Source of the DNA: Gordonia insulae
Lineage (GTDB): Bacteria; Actinomycetota; Actinomycetes; Mycobacteriales; Mycobacteriaceae
NCBI RefSeq assembly: GCF_003855095.1
Contig: NZ_CP033972.1
Span: 62,001 to 126,000, forward strand
Reading direction: 5' to 3'
DNA length: 64,000 nt
Part shown: positions 37,632 through 46,010 of the stretch, piece after piece
Numbering within the stretch: the stretch's first letter is position 1
Layout of the letters: every line of letters starts with the position of its first letter
Translations under genes and position numbers: made by a program
The notes under the pieces: generated by a model
Told to the model about the DNA's origin: nothing
Databases searched by the model: none
What the model saw: the letters and a program-made list of their open reading frames with translations, nothing else

Positions 37632-39117
37632 GCGTGCCCGACGACGTCTTGTTCGTCGTGGCCGCCCTCCTGCTCATCGGGATCGGGGGCCTGTTCGCCG
37701 CCATCGACGCAGCCCTCACGACGGTCTCGATGGCCCGTGTCGAGGACATGATGAAAGAGCGGCGGGCCGGCGCGGTCCGACTGGCGACAGTCCTGCAGGG
37801 CCGCGGCACCTACGTCGGTCTCGCCGTACTGATGCGCGTCACGTGCGAGACCGCATCGGTCGCGCTGATCGCCCTGGTCCTCACCGACTCGATCGGCGTC
37901 GGCTGGGGTCTGTTCGCGACGATCATCGGTATGGCGGTGGTCTCCTACATCGCGGTGGGCGTCGGTCCACGCACGCTCGGTCGCCAGCACGCGTACACCA
38001 TCGCGCTCTCGTCGGCGATCGTGTTGCAGGCCATCGGTATTCTGCTGAAACCGTTGACCCGTCTGCTGATCCTGCTCGGCAACGCGGTCACCCCGGGTAA
38101 GGGTTTCCGCAACGGCCCGTTCGCGACTGAGGTCGAGTTGCGTGAGGTCGTCGACCTCGCGGAGGCCAGCGGCGTCGTGGCCGAAGGCGAACGCCGGATG
38201 ATCCAGTCGGTTTTCGACCTCGGGGACACCAATGCCAAAGAGGTGATGGTGCCGCGTCCGGAGATGATCTGGATCGAGGAGGACAAGACCGCGGCGCAGG
38301 CGATGAACCTCGCCGTCCGTTCCGGGCACTCACGAATCCCGGTGATCGGCGAGAACCCCGACGACATCGTCGGGGTGGTCTACCTCAAGGACCTGGTCGC
38401 GGCGGGCGGACCGGCCATGTCGGCACTCGTGCGTGACGCGATGCGCGAAGCCGAGTTCATCCCCGACTCCAAGCCGCTGGACAAGGTGCTCGCCGACATG
38501 CAGCGCACCCGTAACCACATGGCGATGCTGGTCGACGAATACGGCGGAATCGCCGGACTGGTCACCATCGAGGACGTCCTGGAGGAGATCGTCGGGGAGA
38601 TCACCGACGAATACGACACCGACGAGGTGGCACCGGTCGAGGATCTCGAGGACGGGTCCTACCGCGTGTCGGCCCGACTGCCGGTGGAGGACCTCGGCGA
38701 ACTCTTCGGCCTCGACATCGACGACGACGAGGTCGAGACGGTCGGCGGACTGCTCGGACTCGAACTGGGCAGGGTGCCCCTGCCGGGGGCCCGCGTCGAG
38801 TCGAACGGGCTGCTCCTGGTCGCCGAGGGCGGACCGAATCGGCGTGGACGGCAGCGCATCACCACGGTCCTGGTACGCCGGGTCGACGAGCCGGAATCCA
38901 CCGTCGAAGCCGACGGTGACCGTCGCGACGGGCATGCCGACGTCGAGTCCGCGGACACTCCGCCGAGCCCCGGTGACGACGGCGACACCGACACCCCGAG
39001 CGCGCCGTCGCCGAAACCGGACGCGGTGGGGAATACTCCATGTCCAGCCGGGGCCGTTCCCATCGGGGGCACGGCGACCGAGAGCGCGACACCACCCGGA
39101 GCGAGGACCGACCGTGA
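37628..39117 (+). CDS. CNNM/CorC-like hemolysin-family membrane protein, probable frameshift in the C-terminal tail
   Basis: From GTG 37628 the protein has an N-terminal CNNM/DUF21 membrane domain with about three or four helices ([20 protein letters not shown]), paired CBS domains ([17 protein letters not shown] and [19 protein letters not shown]) and a CorC/HlyC C-terminal domain to about residue 420. The family is involved in Mg/Co ion handling. The frame meets no stop until the end of era at 40378. In a neighbouring frame a TGA (39115-39117) overlaps the GTG of the next gene, the usual arrangement. A lost base, for example in G4 at 39028-39031, would explain this. The exact end is therefore inferred. 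Confidence 0.8.
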
Positions 39118-39467
39118 CCCCACCCGCGAGCGGGCCAGAACTGTCCGACGAAGACCAGAAGCTGGTCGTGTTGGCGCGCGGTGCCCTGGCCCGCGCCGAG
39201 ACCAGCAGCGCCGCCGCCGTGCGCGACGGCGACGGGCGGACCTACGCCGGCGCGCCCGTCACGACCAGCACCCTGACACTGTCCGGGCTTCAGGTGGCCG
39301 TCGCGAGTGCGCTGTCGAGCGGCGCGCGCGCATTCGAGGCCGCGGTCCTGGTCAACGGCACCGGCGACGACCCGGGGATGGCCACGCTGTCCGAGATCAG
39401 CCCGGACGCCTATGCGGTGGTGACCGACCTGTCGGGCACCCCCACCGATCGTCAGGACTCCGTCTGA
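39114..39467 (+). CDS. Cytidine-deaminase-like protein (Rv2365c-like)
   Basis: The 117-residue protein starts at GTG 39114 (GAGGA seven bases upstream). It resembles the small conserved protein encoded before era in mycobacteria. [20 protein letters not shown] and [28 protein letters not shown] recall the cytidine deaminase fold, but the catalytic H(A/C)E and PCxxC zinc motifs are absent, so it is unlikely to be an active deaminase. The stop shares a base with the era start. Confidence 0.8.
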   Translation: MTPPASGPELSDEDQKLVVLARGALARAETSSAAAVRDGDGRTYAGAPVTTSTLTLSGLQVAVASALSSGARAFEAAVLVNGTGDDPGMATLSEISPDAYAVVTDLSGTPTDRQDSV

Positions 39468-40378
39468 TGGCCGAATTCCGTTCCGGTTTCGTGTGTTTCG
39501 TCGGCCGCCCGAACACCGGCAAATCCACCCTGACGAATGCCCTCGTCGGTGAGAAGATCGCCATCACTTCCAACCGGCCGCAGACGACCCGCCACACGAT
39601 CCGGGGGATCGTCAACCGCGACGACGCGCAGCTGATCCTGGTGGACACGCCCGGTCTGCATCGCCCGCGGACGCTGCTCGGACAGCGCCTCAACGATCTC
39701 GTGCGCGACACGTACTCCGAGGTCGACGTCATCGGCGTGTGCGTGCCCGCCGACGAGGCCGTCGGGCCCGGTGACCGGTGGATTGTCTCCCAGGTGCGCC
39801 AGATGGCACCCCGCACGACGGTGCTCGGCGTCGTCACCAAGATCGACCGGGTCACCCCGGACCGGGTCGCGGCGCAGTTGATGGCGCTCTCACAGCTCCT
39901 CGGCCCGACGTCCGAGGTGGTGCCCGTGTCGGCGAAGTCGGGCAAGCAACTCGACGTGTTGACCGATGTCCTGGTCGGCTTGATGGACCCGGGGCCGGCC
40001 TTCTACCCCGACGGCGAGCTCACCGACGAGCCCGAGGAGACGTTGATGGCGGAGTTCATCCGCGAGGCCGCGCTCGAGGGCGTTCGCGACGAGCTCCCGC
40101 ATTCGCTGGCGGTCGTGATCGAGGAGGTCATCCCGCGTGATGACGGCGACGGGGATGGCCCGTCGATGGTCGATGTGCACGCGATCCTCTACGTCGAGCG
40201 CGACAGCCAGAAGGGAATCATCATCGGGCACAAGGGCTCACGACTCAAAGAGGTCGGGACCGTCGCCCGCGCCCAGATCGAGAAGTTGTTGGGCACCAAG
40301 ATCTACCTCGATCTGCATGTGAAAGTGGCCAAGGACTGGCAACGGGACCCGAAACAGCTCAGGCGCATGGGTTTCTGA
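39467..40378 (+). CDS. era: GTPase Era
   Basis: The 303-residue GTPase has G1 [14 protein letters not shown] (about 12-25), the G2 Thr in [11 protein letters not shown]3 VDTPGLH and G4 TKID. The C-terminal KH domain includes [27 protein letters not shown]. Era binds the 3' end of 16S rRNA and assists 30S assembly, fitting the nearby ybeY. ATG 39467 shares a base with the preceding stop. The same frame is open far upstream because the CorC-like gene lacks an in-frame stop. Confidence 0.96.
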   Translation: MAEFRSGFVCFVGRPNTGKSTLTNALVGEKIAITSNRPQTTRHTIRGIVNRDDAQLILVDTPGLHRPRTLLGQRLNDLVRDTYSEVDVIGVCVPADEAVGPGDRWIVSQVRQMAPRTTVLGVVTKIDRVTPDRVAAQLMALSQLLGPTSEVVPVSAKSGKQLDVLTDVLVGLMDPGPAFYPDGELTDEPEETLMAEFIREAALEGVRDELPHSLAVVIEEVIPRDDGDGDGPSMVDVHAILYVERDSQKGIIIGHKGSRLKEVGTVARAQIEKLLGTKIYLDLHVKVAKDWQRDPKQLRRMGF

Positions 40379-40418
40379 CCTCTGCGGTCCGGCATCGGCG
40401 AGTCGAGAGGGAGCAGAG

Positions 40419-41921
40419 ATGGGTCGGCACGACACAGGCGAGGAAGCGCGGCAGGTCGGCCGGGGTGGCCACGAGGCCCCGACGCACGACGCCGAGGCGG
40501 GCACCACCATCGCCGGCGTGCTCCGGTCGCCCCGATTCTGGCTGGCGCCGTTGCTCCTCGTCGTCGTCATCATGTCGCTGATGGCGGCGTTCTACATGGG
40601 AGCGGTGGCCGACCCGCAACGAAATCTGCACGATTTCCCGATCGCGTTGGTCAACGAGGATCGGGGCGGTGAGGTCGACAATCCCGACGGCGGGACGACG
40701 ACTCAGAACTTCGGCGACGAGGTCGCGGACGGGGTGATCTCGGCCGCAGCCGAGAGTGGGATCGCCGTGCACCGGACCGACCGCACGACCGCGCTGAACG
40801 AGCTGAACTCCGGCAAGGCCTACGGGGTCGTCGTGATCGGTCCGAACTTCACCAATCGCGCGGTGAGCCTGGGCCGCTCCGCCGTGCTGCAGGCCAAACC
40901 GGACCCGATGGCCATCGACGTCTTCATCAACAGAGGTTCGGGCACCTTCGCCTCGGCGGTCACCACGACGTTCGCCGACCAGATGTCCGAGCAGGTCAAC
41001 GCCCAGGTCGGGCAGCGGTTGGTCGCCACCGTCCGGCAGACCCTGGTGAAGGCCGACGTCCCGTTCTCCGGTGCCGCCCAACTCGCGCTGTCGAACCCGG
41101 TCGAGGTGAAGGTCGTCGAGCCGACGCCGTTGCCGGACGGTTCCGGGAACGGCCTGTCCGCGTTCTACTACACGCTGCTGCTGATCCTCGCCGGCTTCAC
41201 CGGGGCGATGATGGTCAGCATCGTCGTCGACGGGATTCTCGGTCAGACCCCGATCGAGTTCGGGCCGTTCTATCAGCTCCGGCAACGGCTGGCGATCTCG
41301 CGGTGGGGCACCCTCGCCGCCAAATGGACGATCATGTTCCTTGTCGCGGTGGTGCAGTCGGCGTTGTTCATCGGGGTGTGTACGGCGGTCGGCACATCGC
41401 TGCCGAATGCGTTCTCGCTGTGGGTGTTCTCGGTGCTGGTGATCACCGCCGTCGGGGTCTCGGCGAGTTCGATGATGGCAGTGTTCGGCAACCCCGGGTT
41501 GTTGCTGAACCTCTTGTTCTTCGTGATCCTCGGCCTGCCGTCGTCCGGCGGCACCGTCCCGCTGGAGGCCAGTCCACGTCTGTTCGCGTGGATCGCCGCA
41601 TTCGAGCCGATGCATCTGGTCTATCTCGGCGCTCGCGCGATCCTCTACTTCGATGCGGACTTCGACGCCGGGCTGGGTCGCTCGGTCATCCAGTGCATCA
41701 TCGGTCTGATCGTCGGGCTCCTGCTCGGCTGGGGCGGAACCAAGCTCTACGACCGCAAGGGATGGCATCGCTTCCCGGGTGGCATGACGTTGCCACCCCG
41801 GTTGGCCAAGCTGTTGGACGGGGAGGGACCGGCCACCATCACCACTCCGTCGCCGGCGCATGTCGCCGCGGTGGACCGGGAGAAGGCGGCCGGCGAGGTG
41901 TCGGAATCCGGTCGGACCTGA
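40419..41921 (+). CDS. DUF3533 / SNG1-YhgE-type membrane protein
   Basis: The 500-residue protein has one N-terminal helix (FWLAPLLLVVVIMSLMAAFY, about 40-59), a soluble extracellular region of about 180 residues with PIALVNEDRGG and KAYGVVVIGPNFT, then about five to six helices. This layout matches the DUF3533/SNG1 and YhgE/Pip proteins, which relate to ABC-2 permeases and are linked to drug resistance or phage infection. No ATPase gene is adjacent. It lies between era and recO, where M. tuberculosis has an amidase gene. Confidence 0.8.
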   Translation: MGRHDTGEEARQVGRGGHEAPTHDAEAGTTIAGVLRSPRFWLAPLLLVVVIMSLMAAFYMGAVADPQRNLHDFPIALVNEDRGGEVDNPDGGTTTQNFGDEVADGVISAAAESGIAVHRTDRTTALNELNSGKAYGVVVIGPNFTNRAVSLGRSAVLQAKPDPMAIDVFINRGSGTFASAVTTTFADQMSEQVNAQVGQRLVATVRQTLVKADVPFSGAAQLALSNPVEVKVVEPTPLPDGSGNGLSAFYYTLLLILAGFTGAMMVSIVVDGILGQTPIEFGPFYQLRQRLAISRWGTLAAKWTIMFLVAVVQSALFIGVCTAVGTSLPNAFSLWVFSVLVITAVGVSASSMMAVFGNPGLLLNLLFFVILGLPSSGGTVPLEASPRLFAWIAAFEPMHLVYLGARAILYFDADFDAGLGRSVIQCIIGLIVGLLLGWGGTKLYDRKGWHRFPGGMTLPPRLAKLLDGEGPATITTPSPAHVAAVDREKAAGEVSESGRT

Positions 41922-41974
41922 GGCGACGCATGTCGTAGCGGTGCGCTGTCGGTGCGCGGTGGAAGAATGTCCCG

Positions 41975-42733
41975 GTGAGGTTCTATCGGGATGAGGCCGT
42001 GGTGCTTCGCCAGCACAAGCTGGGCGAAGCCGATCGCATCATCACGTTGCTCACCCAGGACCACGGCCTGGTGCGCGCGGTTGCCAAGGGGGTCCGCCGC
42101 ACCCGATCGAAGTTCGGCGCCCGGCTCGAGCCGTTCGCGCACGTCGACGTGCACCTCTATCCCGGCCGCAGTCTGGACGTCGTGACGCAGGTGCACACCC
42201 TGAACGCCTTCGCGGACGCCATCGTCGCCGATTACGGCCGCTACACCACCGCGTGCGCGGTGCTCGAGACCGCGGAGCGGCTGGCCGGTGAGGAGCGCGC
42301 CCCGGCCGCCCAACTACACCGACTGACCGTCGGTGCGCTGTCCGCGCTCGCCGAGCGCCGCCGCCAGAACGAACTCATCCTCGACGCCTACCTGCTCCGG
42401 GCCATGCACTGTGCCGGGTGGATGCCGACGCTGGACCTGTGTGCACGGTGCGCACAGCCGGGACCGCATCGGGCGTTCCATGTGGCCGCGGGCGGCGCGG
42501 TCTGCATCCATTGCCGTCCACCGGGCGCGGCCACTCCGTCACCGGGTGTGCTGGATCTGATGGACGCGCTCTTCCGGGGCGACTGGGAGCACACCGTCGG
42601 GGTCAGTTCGTCGATGCAGCGCCAGGCCAGCGGGCTGACTGCGGCACATCTGCAATGGCATCTCGAACGTCAGTTGCGAACCCTGCCGCTCATCGAACGC
42701 GAAGCACCTCATAGGCTGGTGGACACCGCGTGA
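41975..42733 (+). CDS. recO: DNA repair protein RecO
   Basis: The 252-residue protein has the N-terminal OB-fold ([21 protein letters not shown], split by its usual variable sites; [14 protein letters not shown]) and a C-terminal zinc-binding pair, LCARC (about 150) and CIHC (about 170). RecO loads RecA onto SSB-coated DNA with RecR and anneals strands. GTG 41975 is preceded by an A-rich gap. It is followed 13 bp later by uppS, as in mycobacteria. Confidence 0.95.
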   Translation: MRFYRDEAVVLRQHKLGEADRIITLLTQDHGLVRAVAKGVRRTRSKFGARLEPFAHVDVHLYPGRSLDVVTQVHTLNAFADAIVADYGRYTTACAVLETAERLAGEERAPAAQLHRLTVGALSALAERRRQNELILDAYLLRAMHCAGWMPTLDLCARCAQPGPHRAFHVAAGGAVCIHCRPPGAATPSPGVLDLMDALFRGDWEHTVGVSSSMQRQASGLTAAHLQWHLERQLRTLPLIEREAPHRLVDTA

Positions 42734-42746
42734 GAGGAGACGGTTG

Positions 42747-43577
42747 ATGGCTCTACGACCCGGATCGCGACCCGGGAAACGGCAGTCCGCATCCGAACCC
42801 CGAGACCGCGTCCCGGTCCGTCCGCCCGACCCGCATCCCAGCGGCGCGCGGCCGCCGGGCCTCCAGCCGGAACTCATCCCACGGCATGTCGCACTGGTGA
42901 TGGACGGCAACGGACGTTGGGCCCAGGACCGCGGTCTGCCGAGGACCGAGGGGCACAAGCGTGGCGAGGCGGTCCTGATGGACACCGTCTGCGGCTGTAT
43001 CGAACTCGGGGTCGGCTGGCTCTCCGCCTATGCGTTCTCGACGGAGAACTGGTCCCGCAGCCCGGACGAGGTCAAGTTCCTGATGGGCTTCAACCGCGAT
43101 GTGATCCGGCGACGCCGCGACGAGATGAACGAGATGGGGGTCCGGGTCCGGTGGGCCGGACGTCGACCTCGCCTGTGGCGCAGCGTGATCCGTGAACTCG
43201 AGGTGGCCGAGGAGCTGACCAGGGACAACACCGTCATGACGCTCACCATGTGCGTCAACTACGGTGGGCGGGCCGAGATCGCCGATGCGGCAAAGGAGAT
43301 CGCACGCCGAGCCGCCGCGGGCGAGATCGATCCGGATCGGATCACCGAGGCGTCCTTCGCGCGTTATCTCGACGAGCCGGACATGCCCGACGTCGACCTG
43401 TTCCTCCGCCCGTCGGGGGAGCAGCGGATCTCCAACTTCCTGCTGTGGCAGTCCGCCTACGCCGAGATGGTGTACCAGGAGAAGCTCTTTCCGGACTTCG
43501 ACAGGCGCGATCTCTGGGCAGCCTGCGTCGAATACGCTTCACGTGACCGACGATTCGGCGGAGTGATGCCCACGTGA
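42747..43577 (+). CDS. uppS: Isoprenyl (decaprenyl) diphosphate synthase, cis type
   Basis: The 276-residue cis-prenyltransferase has the catalytic region [20 protein letters not shown] (Asp at about residue 52), the GHKRGE diphosphate loop, [12 protein letters not shown] and the C-terminal [16 protein letters not shown]. It makes the lipid carrier used for peptidoglycan and arabinogalactan assembly. The homologue Rv2361c makes decaprenyl diphosphate; chain length here is inferred from that. ATG 42747 follows GAGAGGAGA; a TTG directly before it is also in frame. Confidence 0.94.
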   Translation: MALRPGSRPGKRQSASEPRDRVPVRPPDPHPSGARPPGLQPELIPRHVALVMDGNGRWAQDRGLPRTEGHKRGEAVLMDTVCGCIELGVGWLSAYAFSTENWSRSPDEVKFLMGFNRDVIRRRRDEMNEMGVRVRWAGRRPRLWRSVIRELEVAEELTRDNTVMTLTMCVNYGGRAEIADAAKEIARRAAAGEIDPDRITEASFARYLDEPDMPDVDLFLRPSGEQRISNFLLWQSAYAEMVYQEKLFPDFDRRDLWAACVEYASRDRRFGGVMPT

Positions 43578-43984
43578 CCGCCCCGTCTCCCGGTGCGGCG
43601 CTCCCGGCTCGGGTGGCCGGACTCGTCGGCGAATTCGGTGATGTGGTCTCCGTGGACCCCGACTCGGTGGTGGTCCAGGTGGGAGCCACCCGGGCCTCGA
43701 TCAGGGCCCTGACCCTCGCCCCGGGTCTCGATGTGCTGACCGTCACCCAGCTGGTCGCGGTGAACCTGCCCAACACCGACGCACTTCGCGACGACGTGCA
43801 GTCTGCGGACGGGCAACTGAGCTTCGGCGCACTGCGGCGTTCAGATCCGGAGGGCGTCACCACAGACGTATTGCAGTACTACACTTTTCCGGCCGGATCG
43901 CTCGACGACATCCCGTTGCTGACCGTGCTGCACATGGTGCTCTCGGCCGGCGCCGACGTCGCCCGGCGGTTGTCGGGTTCGTAG
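43574..43984 (+). CDS. Conserved protein of unknown function (Rv2360c-like)
   Basis: The 136-residue protein, GTG start at 43574, overlaps the uppS stop by 4 bp. It contains [21 protein letters not shown] and a hydrophobic C-terminal stretch [24 protein letters not shown]. No catalytic motif is recognised. Synteny with uppS is conserved in mycobacteria (Rv2360c), by recollection. It may assist prenyl-lipid metabolism, but that is inference from position only. It ends 11 bp from the convergent zur gene. Confidence 0.75.
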   Translation: MTAPSPGAALPARVAGLVGEFGDVVSVDPDSVVVQVGATRASIRALTLAPGLDVLTVTQLVAVNLPNTDALRDDVQSADGQLSFGALRRSDPEGVTTDVLQYYTFPAGSLDDIPLLTVLHMVLSAGADVARRLSGS

Positions 43985-43994
43985 CAGGGGCCGG

Positions 43995-44411
43995 TCAGTT
44001 CGCCGACCGGCACGCCGCGCAGTACCCGAACACCTCGACGGTGTGGTTGATGTCGGAGAAGCCGTGTTGCGCAGCGACACTCGCTGCCCACTTCTCAACA
44101 GGGTCGGCCTGCACCTCGACGGTCGTCCCGCATCGTCGGCACACCAGGTGATGGTGATGTCCCGACGAGCAATGCCGGTACCGCGTCTCACCCGAGCCGT
44201 CCCACAGCACATCGATCTGCCCGGACTGACTCAACGCCTGCAGATTCCGGTAGACGGTCGTCAGTCCGATCGACTCACCCCGCGCCTTGAGCTGATCGTG
44301 CAGCTCCTGCGCGGAGACGAAGTCATCGCCGGCGGCGAGTGCATCGGCGATGGCGGCACGCTGTTTGGTCGAACGCACTCCGGTGACGGGCCGGTCGGTG
44401 GGCGAGGTCAT
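43995..44411 (-). CDS. zur: Zinc uptake regulator, Fur family
   Basis: The 138-residue regulator starts MTSPTDRPVTGVRSTKQR. It has the Fur-type winged helix (SAQELHDQLKARG, IGLTTVYRNLQAL) and metal ligands in RHCSSGHHHHLVCRRCG and the terminal FGYCAAC, giving two CxxC pairs for the structural zinc. The HHHH run supplies regulatory-site ligands. It is the FurB/Zur of actinobacteria, repressing zinc uptake and alternative ribosomal proteins. Its start overlaps the smtB stop, as in the M. tuberculosis smtB-furB operon. Confidence 0.93.
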   Translation of the reverse strand: MTSPTDRPVTGVRSTKQRAAIADALAAGDDFVSAQELHDQLKARGESIGLTTVYRNLQALSQSGQIDVLWDGSGETRYRHCSSGHHHHLVCRRCGTTVEVQADPVEKWAASVAAQHGFSDINHTVEVFGYCAACRSAN

Positions 44412-44791
44412 TCCGCCACCGCCGGTGTGCCACCGGGGTCGACCGGGGAGGCGACGTCCTCCATGGCGTGCGTGAGCGCATCGGTGACGATGTGCGCGAG
44501 GTGGTCGTCGACGAGCTCGTACATGATCTCTCGCCCGTTGCGCTGCCCGCGCACCACACCGGCGTCCTTGAGGACGCGGAGATGCTGACTGACCAGGGGC
44601 TGGCTCAACTCGAGTGTGCCGACGATCTCGTGGACACACGATGGGCGTTCGCGGAGCAACAGAACGATGGCGATCCTGGTCGGTGACGCCAGCGCGCGGA
44701 GGAGCTCGCTCGCCGCCGTGCACTCCACCAGACCCGCGACGTCTGGCCGGGTGGTGACGCGATCTCGATCATGTGAGCCGATGGAGTCCAT
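44408..44791 (-). CDS. smtB: ArsR/SmtB family zinc-sensing repressor
   Basis: The winged-helix repressor (LLRALASPTRIAIVLLL, LVSQHLRVLKDAGVV, REIMYELVDDHLAHIV) has an alpha-5 metal site DDHLAHIVTDALTHAMED with the Asp/His/His/Glu pattern of SmtB zinc sensors. It should release DNA when zinc is high and so control smtB-zur. The frame is open to ATG 44821, but that codon lies in a probable operator. TAGTAT at 44799-44804 would place the transcript start at ATG 44791, so a leaderless message with this start (127 residues) is proposed. ATG 44800 is another option. Confidence 0.88.
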   Translation of the reverse strand: MDSIGSHDRDRVTTRPDVAGLVECTAASELLRALASPTRIAIVLLLRERPSCVHEIVGTLELSQPLVSQHLRVLKDAGVVRGQRNGREIMYELVDDHLAHIVTDALTHAMEDVASPVDPGGTPAVAE

Positions 44792-44798
44792 TGCCTCC

Positions 44799-44820
44799 AT
44801 ACTAAAGGAAGTCGTTTTCA
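44799..44820 (-). promoter_or_regulatory. smtB-zur promoter with Zur-box-like operator
   Basis: On the minus strand TGAAAACGACTTCCT (44820-44806) resembles the actinobacterial Zur box TGAAAATGATTTTCA in 11 of 15 positions. It is directly followed by the -10-like TAGTAT (44804-44799). The start ATG at 44791 lies seven bases further on. Autoregulation by Zur or SmtB is likely by analogy with M. tuberculosis. The consensus is from memory. Confidence 0.45.
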
Positions 44821-44858
44821 TTTGAGGTTGGTAGCCGGTAGGCGATCAAAGGGGGAGC

Positions 44859-46010
44859 ATGGACGCATCGTCGCCGTCGCGAGGTCCATTGTCACAAGGG
44901 CCTGGCGTATCTGTCCTGGACGGACGAACGATCTGGAGTCACCGCGACATGGTCGAGGTCACGGATCGACATCGGCTGGCCGTCCGGCTCGTGCCCCTCC
45001 TGCTTCACTGGGTTGAGGATCCGGCGAATGGCGTCGACGGAATCTGTATGGGCAGGGTTCGGATCCTCGTTGATGGCAACGGCCGCGTCGACTACCAGTT
45101 GGTCGTCGTCGATGAGTGGCGCGTCCGCGACGGTGTCCTCGACGCGGTTCGCGATGATGTCGACGCCGAGTCTCCCCTCCGATCAGGGCTTGTCGATGCG
45201 TTCGTCCGGCGGATCGCAGAACTCATGCCCGATCACTCGATCGACGCCGCTGCGGGTCACGTGGTGGCCGTGCACGCGAAGGCGGTTTGCGAGTTGTCCA
45301 GGAACTCGGTGGCGCAGATCCGAGAGATCCGATATCTGCTCGAGGAGAAACTCGCGGATGAGTCCGCCGACGAGACAGCGGACGAGGCGCACACATGGAT
45401 CGTGTCATCTGTGCTCAAGTTGAACATCCTGTGTGGACGGGTGGTGGACGGCGCGCGGGAAGCCGTCCGTGAAGGTATGTGGTCGTTCATCGACGACGAT
45501 CAGGCCTATCACGCGTATCGCAAACTCCGAGATCCATCGCTGATCGTGAGCCAACCGGCGGCGACGATCGAGACACGTACATGGATGCGCATGCACGATG
45601 CCGCCATCCGTCAGTGCGAGCAGATCGCGGAACAGTTGAACGAGGAATCGACGACCTTGGTGGGCTTGTTGGAGGCGGCCTCATCGATATCGAGTTCCCG
45701 CGAGGCAGACGCGCAGACTCGTCTCAACACCCTGGTTGCCCTGCTGTCACTGGGAATTGGCGTACCTGCGCTGGTTCTCGCCCTGTACGGAGCTCAGTTG
45801 ATTCTGCCGCTGGACACCATGCGTCAGCGGCTCGCCTTTCTGCCGATCGGCCTCTCGTTGCTGGTCGCCGCAATCCTCGCGATCGTGTTCGCACCCAAGG
45901 GGCAGACGCGGCGGATATGGATCGCCGCGGCCGTTGCCGTACTGGGCGTGCTGCTCTGCTTGGTCGTCGGTGCGCTGGTGGTCATAGCCGACCCGATTCC
46001 GATCAGCTAG
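44859..46010 (+). CDS. Unknown membrane protein with helical cytoplasmic region and C-terminal helices
   Basis: I do not recognise this 383-residue protein. About 280 soluble residues (RILVDGNGRVDYQLVVVDEW, then long helices with IREIRYLLEEKLADESADE) precede three membrane helices at about 286-311, 320-343 and 350-376. LNTLVALLSLGIGVP...ALYGAQ recalls the end of CorA-like channels, where the motif is YGMN, but the match is weak. ATG 44859 has GGGGGAG upstream. It sits 68 bp from the smtB start inside an otherwise conserved block and so may be acquired. It overlaps the convergent peptidase gene by 8 bp. Confidence 0.65.
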   Translation: MDASSPSRGPLSQGPGVSVLDGRTIWSHRDMVEVTDRHRLAVRLVPLLLHWVEDPANGVDGICMGRVRILVDGNGRVDYQLVVVDEWRVRDGVLDAVRDDVDAESPLRSGLVDAFVRRIAELMPDHSIDAAAGHVVAVHAKAVCELSRNSVAQIREIRYLLEEKLADESADETADEAHTWIVSSVLKLNILCGRVVDGAREAVREGMWSFIDDDQAYHAYRKLRDPSLIVSQPAATIETRTWMRMHDAAIRQCEQIAEQLNEESTTLVGLLEAASSISSSREADAQTRLNTLVALLSLGIGVPALVLALYGAQLILPLDTMRQRLAFLPIGLSLLVAAILAIVFAPKGQTRRIWIAAAVAVLGVLLCLVVGALVVIADPIPIS

